Positions 11,516 to 22,798 of a DNA stretch of 64,000 nucleotides are shown in pieces. The DNA lies in assembly GCA_018296165.2 (NCBI GenBank), contig JACKQL020000070.1:62001-126000 (forward strand), in the 5' to 3' direction. The notes under the pieces were generated by a model. It saw nothing but the letters and a program-made list of their open reading frames with translations. It was not told the origin of the DNA and ran no database searches. The translations under genes were made by a program, and so were the position numbers. Position 1 is the stretch's first letter. Every line of letters starts with the position of its first letter. This DNA comes from Termitomyces sp. T153. Its lineage: Eukaryota; Basidiomycota; Agaricomycetes; Agaricales; Lyophyllaceae.

Positions 11516-12516
11516 TGTCAGGTTCCGCTGACGATGGGGGCTCAGTACACTGGCGAGTCCTTACTAGGCGGACGCGATGTCCTGCACTTATAACCAGGCG
11601 CCCGGAGTTGGAGTGGAGGTGGGGAAAGCTTGCAAGGGGTCCCTAGGGATAGCGGCCCGAGTAAGTCCTGAGTGATTCAGAGGGGTCTAAGACCGGAGGT
11701 ACTGGTCGTTGACCCAGGGCGGGTGTCAGGGCTAGTTAGTGGGCGCACAAGTAGATTTGTGGGGTAGGCGGAGGCTTCTCGGTTGATGGGGGGCGGGGTC
11801 GGAGTTGGACAGGGGATGACCGGGGCTTGGTGGTTTCCGGGGCCAAGCAGGTAGCGAGGTCCGGAGTTGTTGTTAAGAATGTTCAGGTCGTGGCGCGTGC
11901 ACGGAGTTTGTACTGACGTAGGGAGCAAGGGAACTTCAGAGAAACAAAGGAAGTATGTACAGTCGAGACGAGACGGAGACGAGACGAGACTGAGAAAAGA
12001 TAAATTTGAAACCTAGAAACAGAAATAGAGACGAGACAAGAGACGAAACATAGGAAACCGGTAAAGTGTAATATCAAGACTAAAGTTCGAGGAGTTATTC
12101 TATGGCTTATATACCGACTACTGGGTGCCTCCGAGGGCGGTGGATATGATGGCGGGGGTCAACGGAGCTGTGCTGAGTCGACGGATGTCGGGTACAATCC
12201 AAGGTCGGGCCGCGGCGGTATTCTGATGGGATCAGTTGGGGGTGCGGCCACTCCGGGGGCGTCGTGACACTCTGGGACGGGTCGGGTAAACTAGGGTAGA
12301 GGGTCGGGGACGTATGACGTGGCCAGGAACGGTGGGGGGAGGTTTCAAGGGGGTGTCGATGGTTACGGAGAGGGAGTTGCCGTCGGGGTTTGCCGGAGAA
12401 GTGTTGGAGTTGTCCAGTGTGAGCGTTGAAAGTGTGGGTGGGGTTCCGGGGAGTTAGGCGGGAAATCGGGAGGGGTTGGGAGCAGTGTCTAGGGAGCTAG
12501 GGAGCGGGTCGTGACA
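11516..12516 (-). repeat. LTR-B copy, CpG-rich, inverted
   Basis: Reverse complement of LTR-B: it starts (plus strand) TGTCAGGTTCCGCTGA and ends GGGTCGTGACA. At 1,001 bp it is full length. It keeps abundant CpG, in contrast to the copies around element B. Directly to its right, 12517-12660 matches the last internal bases of element B, so this is the 3' LTR of a minus-oriented family-B element. Confidence 0.85.
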
Positions 12517-12660
12517 TCACCCCCCCTCCAGCGTCGAGACCCTCGAGACGCAGGGAGTGAGTCAGGGATCGGTAGGGCATGGGAATCGAAGTTGATCAAT
12601 ATTGATCAAACCGCAGCGAGCGGCAGCGGCATGGGGAAGGAAGTCGAGGTGCCTCCAGAC
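12517..12660 (-). mobile_element. 3' internal end of a family-B Gypsy element
   Basis: On the minus strand this matches the sequence just before the 3' LTR of element B (46370-46510), including a run of seven or eight purines (polypurine tract) next to the LTR and the palindromic word TTGATCAATATTGATCAA near 12593. It stops at 12660, where a plus-oriented LTR-B fragment is joined. Confidence 0.75.
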
Positions 12661-12880
12661 TTGTACCTAACACACCCCCAAGCCCAACCCTTCTTATACC
12701 TTGTTTTAGACTTTCCTGAACCACCCCAAACTTGCTTGGACCACTTTTCCAAATCTCCCCTTGCAAGTATCTGATATCCAGACCATCCTGTAATGCTAGG
12801 TTATAAGTGCAGGACATTGTGTCTGCCTAGTAAGGACTTGCTCAGTTAAGCTGAGCCCTCATAGTCAGCAGAACCTGACA
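12661..12880 (+). repeat. LTR-B 3' fragment
   Basis: It corresponds to the last 220 bp or so of LTR-B (compare 55890-56112) and shares GCTAGGTTATAAGTGCAGGA and the terminal GAACCTGACA. The 5' part is missing and the fragment is fused to an inverted family-B internal end, so the junction at 12660/12661 is a rearrangement breakpoint. Confidence 0.8.
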
Positions 12881-14496
12881 CTTCCCTCCTCTCACCCCTA
12901 GTTTCACAACACCTGCTCTCTATCAGCCTCCTGAACCCTCACCCCTTTGCACCTTGGCTCCTATAGTACAAAACACCACTGGTTCTCCCATGCCCCCTGT
13001 ACAGGCAGTGCAGTGGTAAGCAGAAAAGTATTTCCTTTGTTGCCCTAGCAGACAGATCTCAACCCAGGACATCAACACCTTTCTCTGCAATGCACATCTG
13101 TATGGCTTCTCTGCACTGCCATCCAACTTGCCTTGCCTAGCTCCTCCTCCAACTGATTCCATAACCATCTTCTGGACTGCACTCCAGAGTCTACTTCAGA
13201 CATTTAGGGCTGGCATTGCCCATCACATTCCACAGACTGGTGGTCTCTCTTCCCTTGCTGAGGAAATCCTCCCTCCCACATCCAAGACAGGGACTTCAGA
13301 CTCTACTTCCATTCCTTGCACTGTGCCTACAGCCAGCAGCTGGGATTAATTTGTTTCCCTTTCAATGCCATCCACAGCATGGCCTCAGGCTAATCCTAGC
13401 TATACAGGAGGTAATTCCAGCATTTCTGTATTACACACTATTTATGCTCACATATGTCCAGCAGTCCCTGCATTACTTCCATCAGATTTTCCTGCAGATC
13501 ATGGATCATCCTCCAGTCCCAGTTGGTTACCCCCTACACACACTTATGTCCCAACTCACTCCAGTGCCACCTCCTCCAGTCACAGCTAATCACCTCACCC
13601 TTAGTACCTCTCACTCCTTTCTCAGCACACCTTCTAAGACTTCTACCTCTCTCAACCCAAATGTCCTGGCCATCCCAATCCATATCCAGTGAATATTCAA
13701 TGCTGGATGGACAGTTCATGTACCACTCAATCTGCTCACAAATGAGGCATGTCACAAGGCAATGTCAGCACCTAATCAACATGGGGATACCTCCATCTCC
13801 CTCTCAGCATCAGGCAAGCTACAACTGTCTGGTGCCAAGTTTGACCTCAGTAAAGAGAAAGATGTGAACCCACTGGAATTTATACAGGCCTCCATGACAC
13901 TCATTTCCGTGATTTGCCATTGCCTGAGGACTGGTCCTAATGGTCATATTGGCAGTGCAGTTGCAGGTCAGATAGCAAATGCCTTCCATGCACATTATTA
14001 TTGCATCCATCAGTGACATGACTTCTGTGAGAACTTCTGTGCTTACCTGGCATACAATATGTACATCTGGCACACCTATCTACAGTGCCAAGGGAATTTC
14101 TGTGCTTAACAAGAAATTGTGTCTTTTTAAGTCAGACCTCATTTGCAAGTGTATGCACCAACTAGCCACTTCCTCATTTGGATCAGCTATTGCATCTGCA
14201 ATCACAAATTCAGGCTCATCCAGCCTGGGGTCCTTTCAGCCATCCACTGAAATGTCAGCATCTCATGCCTCTTCCTCAAAGCACATGTGTCTTGGTTAGT
14301 GAATATGCTGCATGGTCTGCAGAGGAGACAACCACCATTTTGGTGTCTGCAATTGCAAGGGGTGGCTGCTCTGACATGTCAACAATTGCCTCATCAACAC
14401 CAATGGCATCTCCTTCTGCTATGGATACAATGGTCCTCACTCCTGCTGTAACAGCAAATGTGCTTATTGACATGCCAGCTCCCTGTGTGAGCAACA
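12881..14496 (+). pseudogene. Gag-like region, decayed
   Basis: C/T-rich DNA with fragmentary plus-strand frames. The frame at 13762-14016 reads KLQLSGAKFDLSKEKDVNPL and then IANAFHAHYYCIHQ. It continues past a stop as HDFCENFCAYLAYNMYIWH. This resembles the capsid-like N-terminal protein of basidiomycete retroelements, but I cannot place it in a family. A 109-codon T/S-rich frame follows (14178-14504). The region sits between an LTR-B end and repeat E2. It could be the 5' half of a chimeric element. Confidence 0.4.
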
Positions 14497-14959
14497 AGTC
14501 TTGACAACCTCATATTCAATCTAGCATGGGTGCAGACTGTGGGCACTCTTAGTGTTTGTGACTTAGCAATGCTAGCAACTGCAGCTAGCAACTAGTTTGC
14601 ATTCATCCCCCAGTTTATATTGACTTCACTCATTTTTGTTCTCCACCCACTTTCTATCACTTAATTCTCCCTTTCTTAGCAACTCACTCTAGTGACTCTT
14701 TTGTCTCTACCCCTTTTCCTTTCATTACCCAGCACTTAACAACTTCTTGTTACCATTTAGTGATTTAGGCTAGCAATAGTGACATTTCTCACTTGACTCC
14801 TTCATTTTCCCTTTCCGCCTATAAGCTCCTGCTTTCTGGGACACTTACTGACTTGCCCTTATTACTTCCTATTGCCAGCTACTCTATCTAGTTGTCAGTA
14901 TTTAGGCCTTCTTTTTGCTTTCCTCCATGGCAGCTAGGTGGCATAGGAGCACATCAGCA
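14497..14959 (-). repeat. Repeat E2 (inverted relative of 51022-51545)
   Basis: Over about 460 bp it is the reverse complement of the first part of repeat E at 51022-51545. Shared words include the CAAGTCTTGA core at one end and GCACATCAGCA at the other, with many transitions between the copies. Its right edge at 14959 interrupts the tyrosine recombinase at 14960. Confidence 0.75.
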
Positions 14960-15770
14960 GGCAGTGTCCTGAGATGATTGTAAACTCATGATTACACAGA
15001 ATTTTGTTGACCCTAGCAAGGAACTTTCTTCAAGTCAATGGAACCAAGCTACCAAAACATGAGATGTAGGCAGCTATGTGATCCACAGTTGCACTAGTGT
15101 TGATCTGTCTATGTCATTCTATTGGGTCAATTAGATCACAGAAGGATTGATGAGTAATAATAACATTTTCACCATCTGTACCACCCCTCTTTATATTTGG
15201 AAGATGGAGTACTCAAAATCCTTTAGCTGAACTCAGAGGTTGCAGGTCTGACCAGGTTGGATGAAGATCATTGTTGAAGCCTTTTTCACTCAGAAGAAGG
15301 AACTTGCCTAATCATATTTGAGCCCAGAAGCAGGTCACAGCTGCAAAGTACACTGTAGAATCAAATACCATCTCAAGAACTAGAGTTACCTAGAGTGTTC
15401 TGAGCATGCCAAGGGAGAAAGGAGGTCTTTTCTGGCACTTAGACAGTTCCAGACATTGATTTTCTATGCCACAAATGATGTACTTGAGCTGAGTACCACC
15501 ATAGTAAGCAAAGCCATGCTGTATATGCCAGACTCTAATGCTGTCACACTTGGAAGCGGCTGTCTTTTCTGCCAGTTTACCTGCAAAAGAGCTCACAAAT
15601 TCACATAGGAGATTCTTGGAGGAAGGTAGTATGAGCTCATAAGAAATTTTATTGCTGTAACAGAAGGCCAGATATTGTTTAATAGCAGATGAATGTTTCC
15701 TAGCCATGGATGCTTTCCAAGTCTTGGCTATGATTTCATTTACTTGTCTGCTGTGGTATGTACACAAAGC
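14960..15770 (-). pseudogene. Tyrosine recombinase of DIRS element, truncated
   Basis: The frame at 15390-15767 is the SAM-like core-binding domain (KTWKASMARKHSSAIKQYLA, then SIRVWHIQHGFAYYGG). After a stop the catalytic domain continues toward 14960, with a short TCFWAQIRLGEF-like stretch around 15290 and LHLPNIKRGGTDGENV. It ends at ISGHCL, the position of the catalytic His-x-x-Arg box (TGHSFR in relatives). The last third with the catalytic Tyr is missing because repeat E2 begins there. Confidence 0.72.
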
Positions 15771-16441
15771 TTCTGTGTATGGCTGGAAACAAACTCTTTT
15801 TGAAGGTTGATACTGATTGCCTCCATGGTTCAGAGATGCAAGAGGTTGGAGATGTCACTGAACAACTCAAGTTCCATGTGGAATGCTAGTAACTGGTGTG
15901 AGAGGAAATGAATGAGCTGACAGTCAGCTATTGGTCTCACTGGGAGCTTGTTCCCACTGGAAAAGTTGATTGATGTGACAATTTGCTAGGTGTGCAATGC
16001 ATACTGCCTCTGTTGGTAGTAGATTTGTAGGGAACAGCAGAGTCTGGTCTGCCTTAGCAAGAGCTGATGAATCAGTTGCTAGTTGGCTGTGTTGTGTGTC
16101 TCTGTCTATGGACAAAAGAAAGGTAGACAAATGTTGTTGTGCAAGGGCCACTATAAGCATTTTCATGGGGTAGTCTAGTGTTTCAGATCCTGTGTCATCT
16201 GATAAGTAGTTGTGTTACAACAAGGCTGACACATTTATCAGTAGAATTGCATGTATAGGAGGTATTCTACTGATCTGTCTGATTGATATACTCATGTAGT
16301 AAGCTTGTCATGCCAGGTAAAAGGCATTGTAAAGTACTGGTAGCAATGTGATAATGTATGTACTATGTAATGCAGTATGTTCTGCCTGAGTGCTAATCAG
16401 GAGGTAAGTTCTCATGTCTGACACATCCAGTGACTGAACCT

Positions 16442-16942
16442 TTAAGATATGGTGGAAGGAGGAAATGGGTAGAGATCCTGCCTAGGTGGAAAGTTGCCCC
16501 TGGAGGGGCCATCCACAAGATTATCTACCATTGAAATCCAGGTGACTGTGATCCAGATCAAATGCTGCTGGAAATTTGAGACTATGTTTTGTAATATCAA
16601 GTTTGATGAAGGGTTACATGAGTGACCTGTTGTGAGAGCACCAACACAGTTTGCATTATCTGAGCAAAGTATAATACAACAGTCTCTATATTTAGCTGTT
16701 ATCAGTGTGCAGATTACAAGATCAATTGCCACCATTTCTGCCCATCTGATGTTCCTCTCTGTCAAAGTCCTGCCAGGGAGTAGTCTCCAAGTTAGCCACT
16801 TGCCATTGCATACAAAGCCAATGCCCCAAGTGGTGGAGGCATCTACATGTACAATTATGTGCAGAAGATTGGGTGGACATTTTATCTGGAGCACACAAGG
16901 AACTGATAGGATGTCCCTCCACCACACAATTTCATTGTGCAC
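16442..16942 (-). pseudogene. DIRS-type RNase H
   Basis: This frame of 166 codons contains HVDASTTWGIGFVCNGKW, RLLPGRTLTERNIRWAEMVA, CSDNANCVGAL and VDNLVDGPSR. These are the four catalytic contexts (D, E, D, D) of the RNase H found in DIRS reverse transcriptases. The frame is unusually open for this region, but it lacks the RT fingers and palm. On its 5' side it abuts a KDZ fragment, so it is a truncated relic. Confidence 0.78.
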
Positions 16943-17035
16943 TGAGTATGATATCTGATGCTTGACTCAGGAGTTGCATCAATTGCCCAGCTCATGCCCA
17001 TCTTGACTAAATGTATCTAGTTTCTGTAACTTTGC

Positions 17036-17467
17036 TTAGGTCTTACCTTTGAAATACCATTGCTTCACTTCCTTGTAGATTGCTGTGAAAGGACAAAACT
17101 GGACAACATGAGAATACATAAAAGATTTTTCAGCAATGAGTTCTTGGAGTGCTTGAATATGCCTTTTGATTTGAAGCAAACACAATTGCCATTCAATACT
17201 AGACAGCTCTGAGTGATTGCCAGCAATTGTTGATGGCAAGGATATTTCAAATTCTTCTGGGGCAGCAGAATCCAGTTCCAATGGCAGATCTGGTCTGGCC
17301 AGCAGGTCCAGCACTTGGTCCAGCACTGATTCATTGTCTTCTGACATTTCTTCATCAAATGCACCAGGAATCTCATCCACCTCCAGTGTTGTAGTCCTTT
17401 GTGCATTGGATGAATAACCATGCTTGGCTTGGGAGGCAGCCAGGACATTCAGTTGAACCCTTAGCAA
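17036..17467 (-). pseudogene. KDZ-type transposase, internal fragment
   Basis: A 143-codon open frame with an acidic middle (DEIPGAFDEEMSEDNESVL), then ISLPSTIAGNHSELSSIEW and HIQALQELIAEKSFMYSHVV. In basidiomycete KDZ transposases this segment lies just before the SWIWQ-containing part seen at 10139-10736 on the other strand. It marks the right edge of the repeat mosaic, about 190 bp before the hydrolase start codon. The assignment is from motif memory. Confidence 0.6.
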
Positions 17468-17651
17468 TTCGGGACAGTCTTTGCATCAGATGGATCAAAT
17501 ATGAATGGTTGTTACCTGGCAAGTGTGGCAGAAGCTGGATGGATCGGCCAAACTTGAGCCAAACAACTAAATAACAGAAATTCGAAGGTTCGAGGGATCT
17601 ATTGTTGTGAACCTTGCTGTATGCAAGTGGCCTTCCCGCCAGCTTCCCACC

Positions 17652-20116
17652 ATGTCGACATCTTCGCCTATGTCCCCATGGTCAAGATCTCACAGAGCTA
17701 TCACCCTGAGTAGTCTTGTCTTACTTGCGATTTTTGTTTGGGCTTCAACCTTTCTGCTCTCTCACGCTGGTTTCTCTCAAGCCATTGACGAACTAATCCA
17801 TTATTCTGGTGGGCACTTTGACTTTTCCTTCAGAACGCCTAGCATACAAAACAAGTTTTCTTGGGATGCGGTCAGGTCCTCTCAATGTCCACTCATGACC
17901 CTGATCTGATCCAGATTTCGTATCTCGTTATCAGGTCGAGCCTTTGGGAACTCTCATGTGGCATCCATGCTATGAAAAGCTTCAATGTGCTCGCCTGACA
18001 GTATGTTTATACCTTATTGCTACAGATTGACCAAGGAATGGTCTGAGTTGATCTCAACACTAAATCACAGGTACCCTTGAATTACTCTACTCCAACTGGA
18101 GAGAAAGCAGCAATTGCACTAACACGTTTTCCATCATCTTTGCCGCACGAGTCTCCCGACTATCGTGGCCCAATCCTAATCAATCCAGGTGGTCCCGGTG
18201 GCAGCGGAGTTCAAACGGTTGTGCGGATTGGAGAGCTCCTTTCTACTGTCATCGGTCCACAATTTGACATCCTTGGTTTTGATCCTCGAGGTACGACTTT
18301 ACGTATCAGTCTGCATACGTTGATTTTTATTGCACCCGTAATTCCAGGTGTCGGTCTTTCAACGCCAGGTGCCTCGTTCTTCGAGACTGCATTGGAACGA
18401 GAGCTTTGGAGTGGTATCTCAGACGGCTTCCAAGTTATAAATGCATCTTCAGGCGGTCTTGCACGAGCCTGGGCTAACGCAGTGATTAATGGAAAGCTTG
18501 CATGGGAGAGACAACCAGAAATCCTGGGTCACATCAATACAGACCAGACCGCTAGGGATATGCTCACTATTGTGAATGCACATGGAAGAGAAAAGTTATC
18601 ATATTGGGGTTTTTCGTTTGTCCTTCGATTTTCAATCTTGGAGCGAGCCCATTCACGGTTGACATAGATATGGAAGTGTCCTTGGGGCTACTTTTGCTTC
18701 TATGTTCCCTGTGTGTAACGATCCTTTTTCTTTCCCTGCATCTTGCTCATATGAGCACTTTGTAAGAACAACATCGAGCGCATGGTCATTGATGGAGTCG
18801 TGGACATTGAGAATTACTATCAAAGTAAGTATCTTTAAACTACACATACCACATGACCTCAACAATTGTTGTTGTCTCCTCTTTTTTCTACAGCTCTCTG
18901 GTCTACCAATCTGATTGACACATCGAAGACAATGGACTATTTCTTTACCTCTTGTCACGCTGCGGGACCTGATACATGTCTCTTCCACGCACCCACTCCA
19001 CACTTGATCGCCGCCAACCTCACCAAATTATATGATATTGTCAAAGTACGTCCTATTCCCGTACGTACTTCAACCTCCTACGGCCTTGTAGACTATACCC
19101 GCCTTCGCACATCTATCTTTTCTTCTCTGTATAAGCCATGGGTCGCATATCCTGCTCTTGCCAACGCTCTTGCAGCGCTTGCGCAAGGTGACGGCGCGCC
19201 TCTGTTTTCAATGTATGACCTCCCAAAGTTTCAATGTGATTGTGGCCCAGATTCAGAGGATTCTCGGTTTGGGAAAGACGCGCAGACCACTATCTTGTGT
19301 AACGACGGTGATCCAATATCCAGCGAATTTGAAACCCTTCAGGAGTACTTCAAGAACATGATGAAGGAATCGGAATGGTTCGAAATTTGGGCAAACATCA
19401 GAATACCCTGCACGTGAGTCCGTGCTGGTTGTTGACGCTCATAAATATTGACATATTCCTTCATAGGGCGTGGCCACATGGACCGAAGACTCGCTTCAGA
19501 GGTACGTATCATCTATATTCAACTACACATCTGATGCGTTTTCAAGGTCCATTCAAGGCAAATACGAGCTTCCCAATCTTGCTCATAGGAAATACAGCCG
19601 GTACAATCTCCCGTCATCATTACCGCCCTTTCTTCATTCACAGTTGTCATAGATCCGGTGACACCCTTGTGGGCGTAAGCTACCTCGTTTCCTTTGTCGC
19701 AGAAGACTGAGTAAGGCCGCATCACAGCGCTATGAAGACGGCCAAGGGATTTCCGGGTGCCGTAGTCTTGACACAGGACTCTCCTGGGGTAGGTGGCTCA
19801 GCTTTATTCATGCAGTGCCCCAACTTTATGTGTTACCAAACAGCATTGCTCATTGGCTGCGCCCTCCATCTGCACTTATTCACATATTCGTGACTATTTT
19901 GTCAAAGGGGTACTACCACCACCTGGGACGATCTGTCCGGTTATCGGGACTCCGTTTTTCTCCCCGGCATTTCCTGCAGTTTTAACTGACAATCAGCAGA
20001 CCATTCTAGGTGAGACTTCCGCGTCGCAAAGACAGACCTTTACTAGGGAGGAAAGTGAACTGTACAAAGTGGTCAGGAAGCTCAGTATGTCCTATGATAT
20101 TCAGCCATGGTATTAA
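17652..20116 (+). CDS. Alpha/beta hydrolase, TAP (tripeptidyl aminopeptidase-like) family, 12 exons
   Basis: This gene appears intact. Exons: 17652-17870, 17935-18000, 18071-18290, 18348-18615, 18668-18710, 18767-18824, 18894-19413, 19467-19501, 19547-19600, 19653-19674, 19728-19788, 19844-20116. They join without a stop into 612 residues, and all introns are GT-AG and 45-70 bp. Residues 16-36 form one hydrophobic segment, a signal anchor or signal peptide. NPGGPGGSG (133-141) is the oxyanion loop. The nucleophile is Ser258 in GFSYG, its codon split by an intron. Asp495 in ADPVTPL and His523 in SPGHCS complete the triad. The C-terminal part fits the TAP-like domain. Family members are secreted or membrane-bound hydrolases, often aminopeptidases of peptidase family S33; the substrate cannot be read here. 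ATG 17652 is chosen because it precedes the hydrophobic segment. It is one of only two clear host loci in the window. Confidence 0.88.
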
Positions 20117-20135
20117 ACGTATCGAGAAATGCTGT

Positions 20136-20381
20136 CTACCTGAATAGCCAAAGTCTCATGGAGAAAATTCTCATATTCAAGCGCTGTATCTTATGAACCC
20201 GAGCAAAATGTCCATCGAATTCACGTCTTCCCGATATTCTTGAAGTTATATGCAGATGTTTCTCCAGGCCGTAGTCAGCGTGGGTAGCCAAGAACGCACA
20301 TGCAAGATACCCAAGTAGTAATAGAGGGACGACAAGGCTGGCAGGAGTGCTGTAGACAAAGCGGCGAACGGCTCTCGTCAT
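20136..20381 (-). CDS. Small hypothetical protein with an N-terminal hydrophobic segment
   Basis: This 81-codon minus-strand frame starts at 20381 with MTRAVRRF and a hydrophobic stretch (SLVVPLLLLGYLACAFLA), followed by a basic, R/H-rich part. It is tail-to-tail with the hydrolase, whose stop is 20 bp away. It could be the first exon of a longer gene, the hydrolase 3' untranslated region, or a chance frame. No family was recognised. Confidence 0.3.
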   Translation of the reverse strand: MTRAVRRFVYSTPASLVVPLLLLGYLACAFLATHADYGLEKHLHITSRISGRREFDGHFARVHKIQRLNMRIFSMRLWLFR

Positions 20382-22451
20382 CTTGAAACTGACATGTCAT
20401 ATAATCCTACCCTATCGTCATCCCCCGGCCATCCTGCCATAATAGCATACTGACCGGCGGCCGAAAGGGAGCATTGATCTCAAGTCTTATTTAATTCATG
20501 CCCGCCTGAAATACTTGTGACTATAAATGACTATGAGAATGTTGGCTTCAAAAATAGTGGTTCGTGGCGAAAAGAACATGAGATGCTTTCGAGAGTATTT
20601 TATATATAACGTAATATACGGGAATATCATCTCTGTTTCAGCTAGATCCAAATCGCTTCCCAAATTATGTCGAAACGTCCTCGTATAAAAAACATATACC
20701 AGTTTCCATGATTGGCTAAAAATAAAAGAGCATTCATTTTCCGATCGCAAAGATCAAATTTTCTGACACTTCTGCTAGATTTCTGAGAAAAATCATTATT
20801 ACACATTCTTTCAGAGAATATCAGAGCTGGAAAAATACGATAGGGTGAACAACACTGTATACAAGCAACTTCACCAGAAGCAAAGGTCCACCACCGGAAG
20901 ACGCTTCAGACTTGAGCTTGTGGTCCTTGAGAAGGTGGGACGAGGCCTGAACATCTTTAGCAAACAGGTCACAATTCTTCCTCGCTCATGACACTCGCAC
21001 GTCTGATCTAGCCCTCAACGACGTATGAGTATGATATGGTATTCGTCGTCGGCAGGAGCCAGCGCTTTTAATTCGTCAAAAACCACAGATAATTTGTGAG
21101 CCTCAGTAATAGTAGAAAACCATTTTTATCTGTACTTCGACGAAGCAGGAAATAGCAGATGATCATGAAGACACAAGCAACAGGATTGTGATATTTACCT
21201 CCAACATCTGAGCTAGACCCGACTTGAGTTGTGCAGCGAAAAACACAATAAGCCATTTCAGCGATCTCGAAGAATATGTTCACCCCAAACGTACCAAGAG
21301 TATCCTGCCTTTCCGTTCTGCAGAACGGGCGGGTGCGACAGAGGATATACTGATTATCCCAGCGCCCTGCTGAGGAACTTGTCGGACGGAAGAAGTCGCT
21401 GTGGACATGGGAACCCAGACAAGAAAGAATGGAACAGACAACAGCAATGCCAGTGCTACAAAGAATGACAAGAGGGGGACAGCAATAGGAATCGCAGACA
21501 GAATGTCAGAGATTCAAAAATCATTAACTTTTTCTTTTCCCAAAGTCTGAAAGGAATTTATGAATTTTGAACCTCTCCATGCCCCATAAGTCCAAATTTG
21601 GTTGGTATCAGCTTCAAAAGTTGGTGGCGGTGGTTGGAGCGCATTACACGTGTGAGTACCAGCACAGATGATGCGCGTGGGTGTAGAGCTGGCGACACAA
21701 CGTACCTTTCCAAATCGGTATTCCGGAGCGGGGCGGTGTAGGAGCGGTGTACGACAAAATCATCTTTATATAGTCGCGACTCGAGGAGCGAAAGACTGGT
21801 ATGATTGATGGAGGTCGAGGCTGTAATTTGTGAATGACGGAATGGAAGTCTGATCTGACATGAACTATTGGTGGGGCTGAGCATTGTTGTTGGTCAAGAG
21901 GGCTTCCAGACATTCCAAGGCACTGACAATTGCTGTGATTGTTGCTAACTTGAAGGTTTCCCACTTAGGCATAGGCAATGGCAAAACTGGAGCATTAGCG
22001 ATTGGTGACAAAGTGAGACTGGTGGTGCCATTGCTGGTCTTGGTTGTAGAGGTGTCCATGCCCTTTAAAACCCATTTAGCACCTTTGAAGTATAAGTAAC
22101 TACAGCTCGATATCCAGTCTAAAAGACATCGAATTGGAGGCAGCTTGATGTGGAACATTATTATCTTCTAAAGGACACACTTGGGGTGGCGCACGCACGA
22201 TCCGTAGACGTACAGCGCTGAAGCCAAGCGCCGCCGATGGATAATTAATTTCAGCTGCCAGTAATGGAAGAACCATTCAAATGCTATCATTTATTGGGCA
22301 CCTATGCACGAAAATATGGAGCTCGAAGTTTGACGAGACTTGCCTAATGAAAAAGGCATCTCCATATAATAATCCAACACGGAGAAGTAAGTGTGATGAA
22401 TTCATTGGAGGATGCTTGAACTATGTGGTTACTGGAGATGTGGATGGAAGG
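20382..22451. other. Intergenic host DNA with a possible small minus-strand gene
   Basis: Mostly unique-looking and moderately AT-rich. On the minus strand, TATATAAAG lies just before an ATG at about 21765, and a potential 5' splice site (GTACGT) follows 19 codons later. A further frame at 21280-21520 has a strong membrane segment (FFVALALLLSVPFFLVWV) ending at another GTACGT. This could be a small membrane-protein gene, but I could not assemble a full model. The patch 21865-22158 has one open minus frame with no known domain. Confidence 0.35.
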
Positions 22452-22692
22452 TGTAGCGCTCGCGTGACATCTACGTCACTTCCGGGCTTGATGATAGCCA
22501 GAAAGCTGTACCAGAAAACTTTCTACCTATTCAGTTCACTTCCGACTTCCCCCGACACTCTAGATATATAAGATAGTAGAATTAGTTGTAGGGGACTAGT
22601 CTTTTGCAAAATATAGGACTTAAAACAGTTCTATCCCGCGAGACTAAGCTAGTGTGACCGTACGCTACCCTAATAGGTGGTCTACCGTTACA
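22452..22692 (+). repeat. Element A 5' LTR
   Basis: 241 bp, TG...CA ends. A TATA box (TATATAAG) is at 22565-22572. Transcription would be expected to start roughly 30-40 bases on, close to CAAAATAT at 22607-22614. Confidence 0.95.
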
Positions 22693-22699
22693 TATTTTG
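22692..22699 (+). promoter_or_regulatory. Candidate self-priming primer-binding site of element A
   Basis: ATATTTTG, starting at the last LTR base, is the exact complement of CAAAATAT at 22607-22614 inside the same LTR, where the mRNA 5' end is predicted from the TATA box. No TGG-type tRNA primer site follows the LTR. Tf1/sushi-type chromoviruses prime reverse transcription by folding back the 5' end of their own mRNA. This would fit, but eight bases is a weak match. Confidence 0.4.
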
Positions 22700-22798
22700 A
22701 ACTTCACAAGTCCTTAACTACCTTGACTCCCGTACAGTGGGCTACCCCGCGGTCTGATCAACCGTGTTCGTCCTAGTCGTGAGTCCTATAGTTTTAAA

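Larger units (their letters stand above)
14960..16985 (-). mobile_element. DIRS-type (tyrosine recombinase) retroelement fragment
   Basis: Reading right to left, an RNase H domain of DIRS type is followed by a tyrosine recombinase, the gene order of DIRS-like retroelements. The RT core upstream of the RNase H is missing. The recombinase end is cut by repeat E2 at 14959. The stretch 15771-16441 between the two domains holds only decayed linker sequence. Stops are frequent and CpG is low. Confidence 0.75.
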
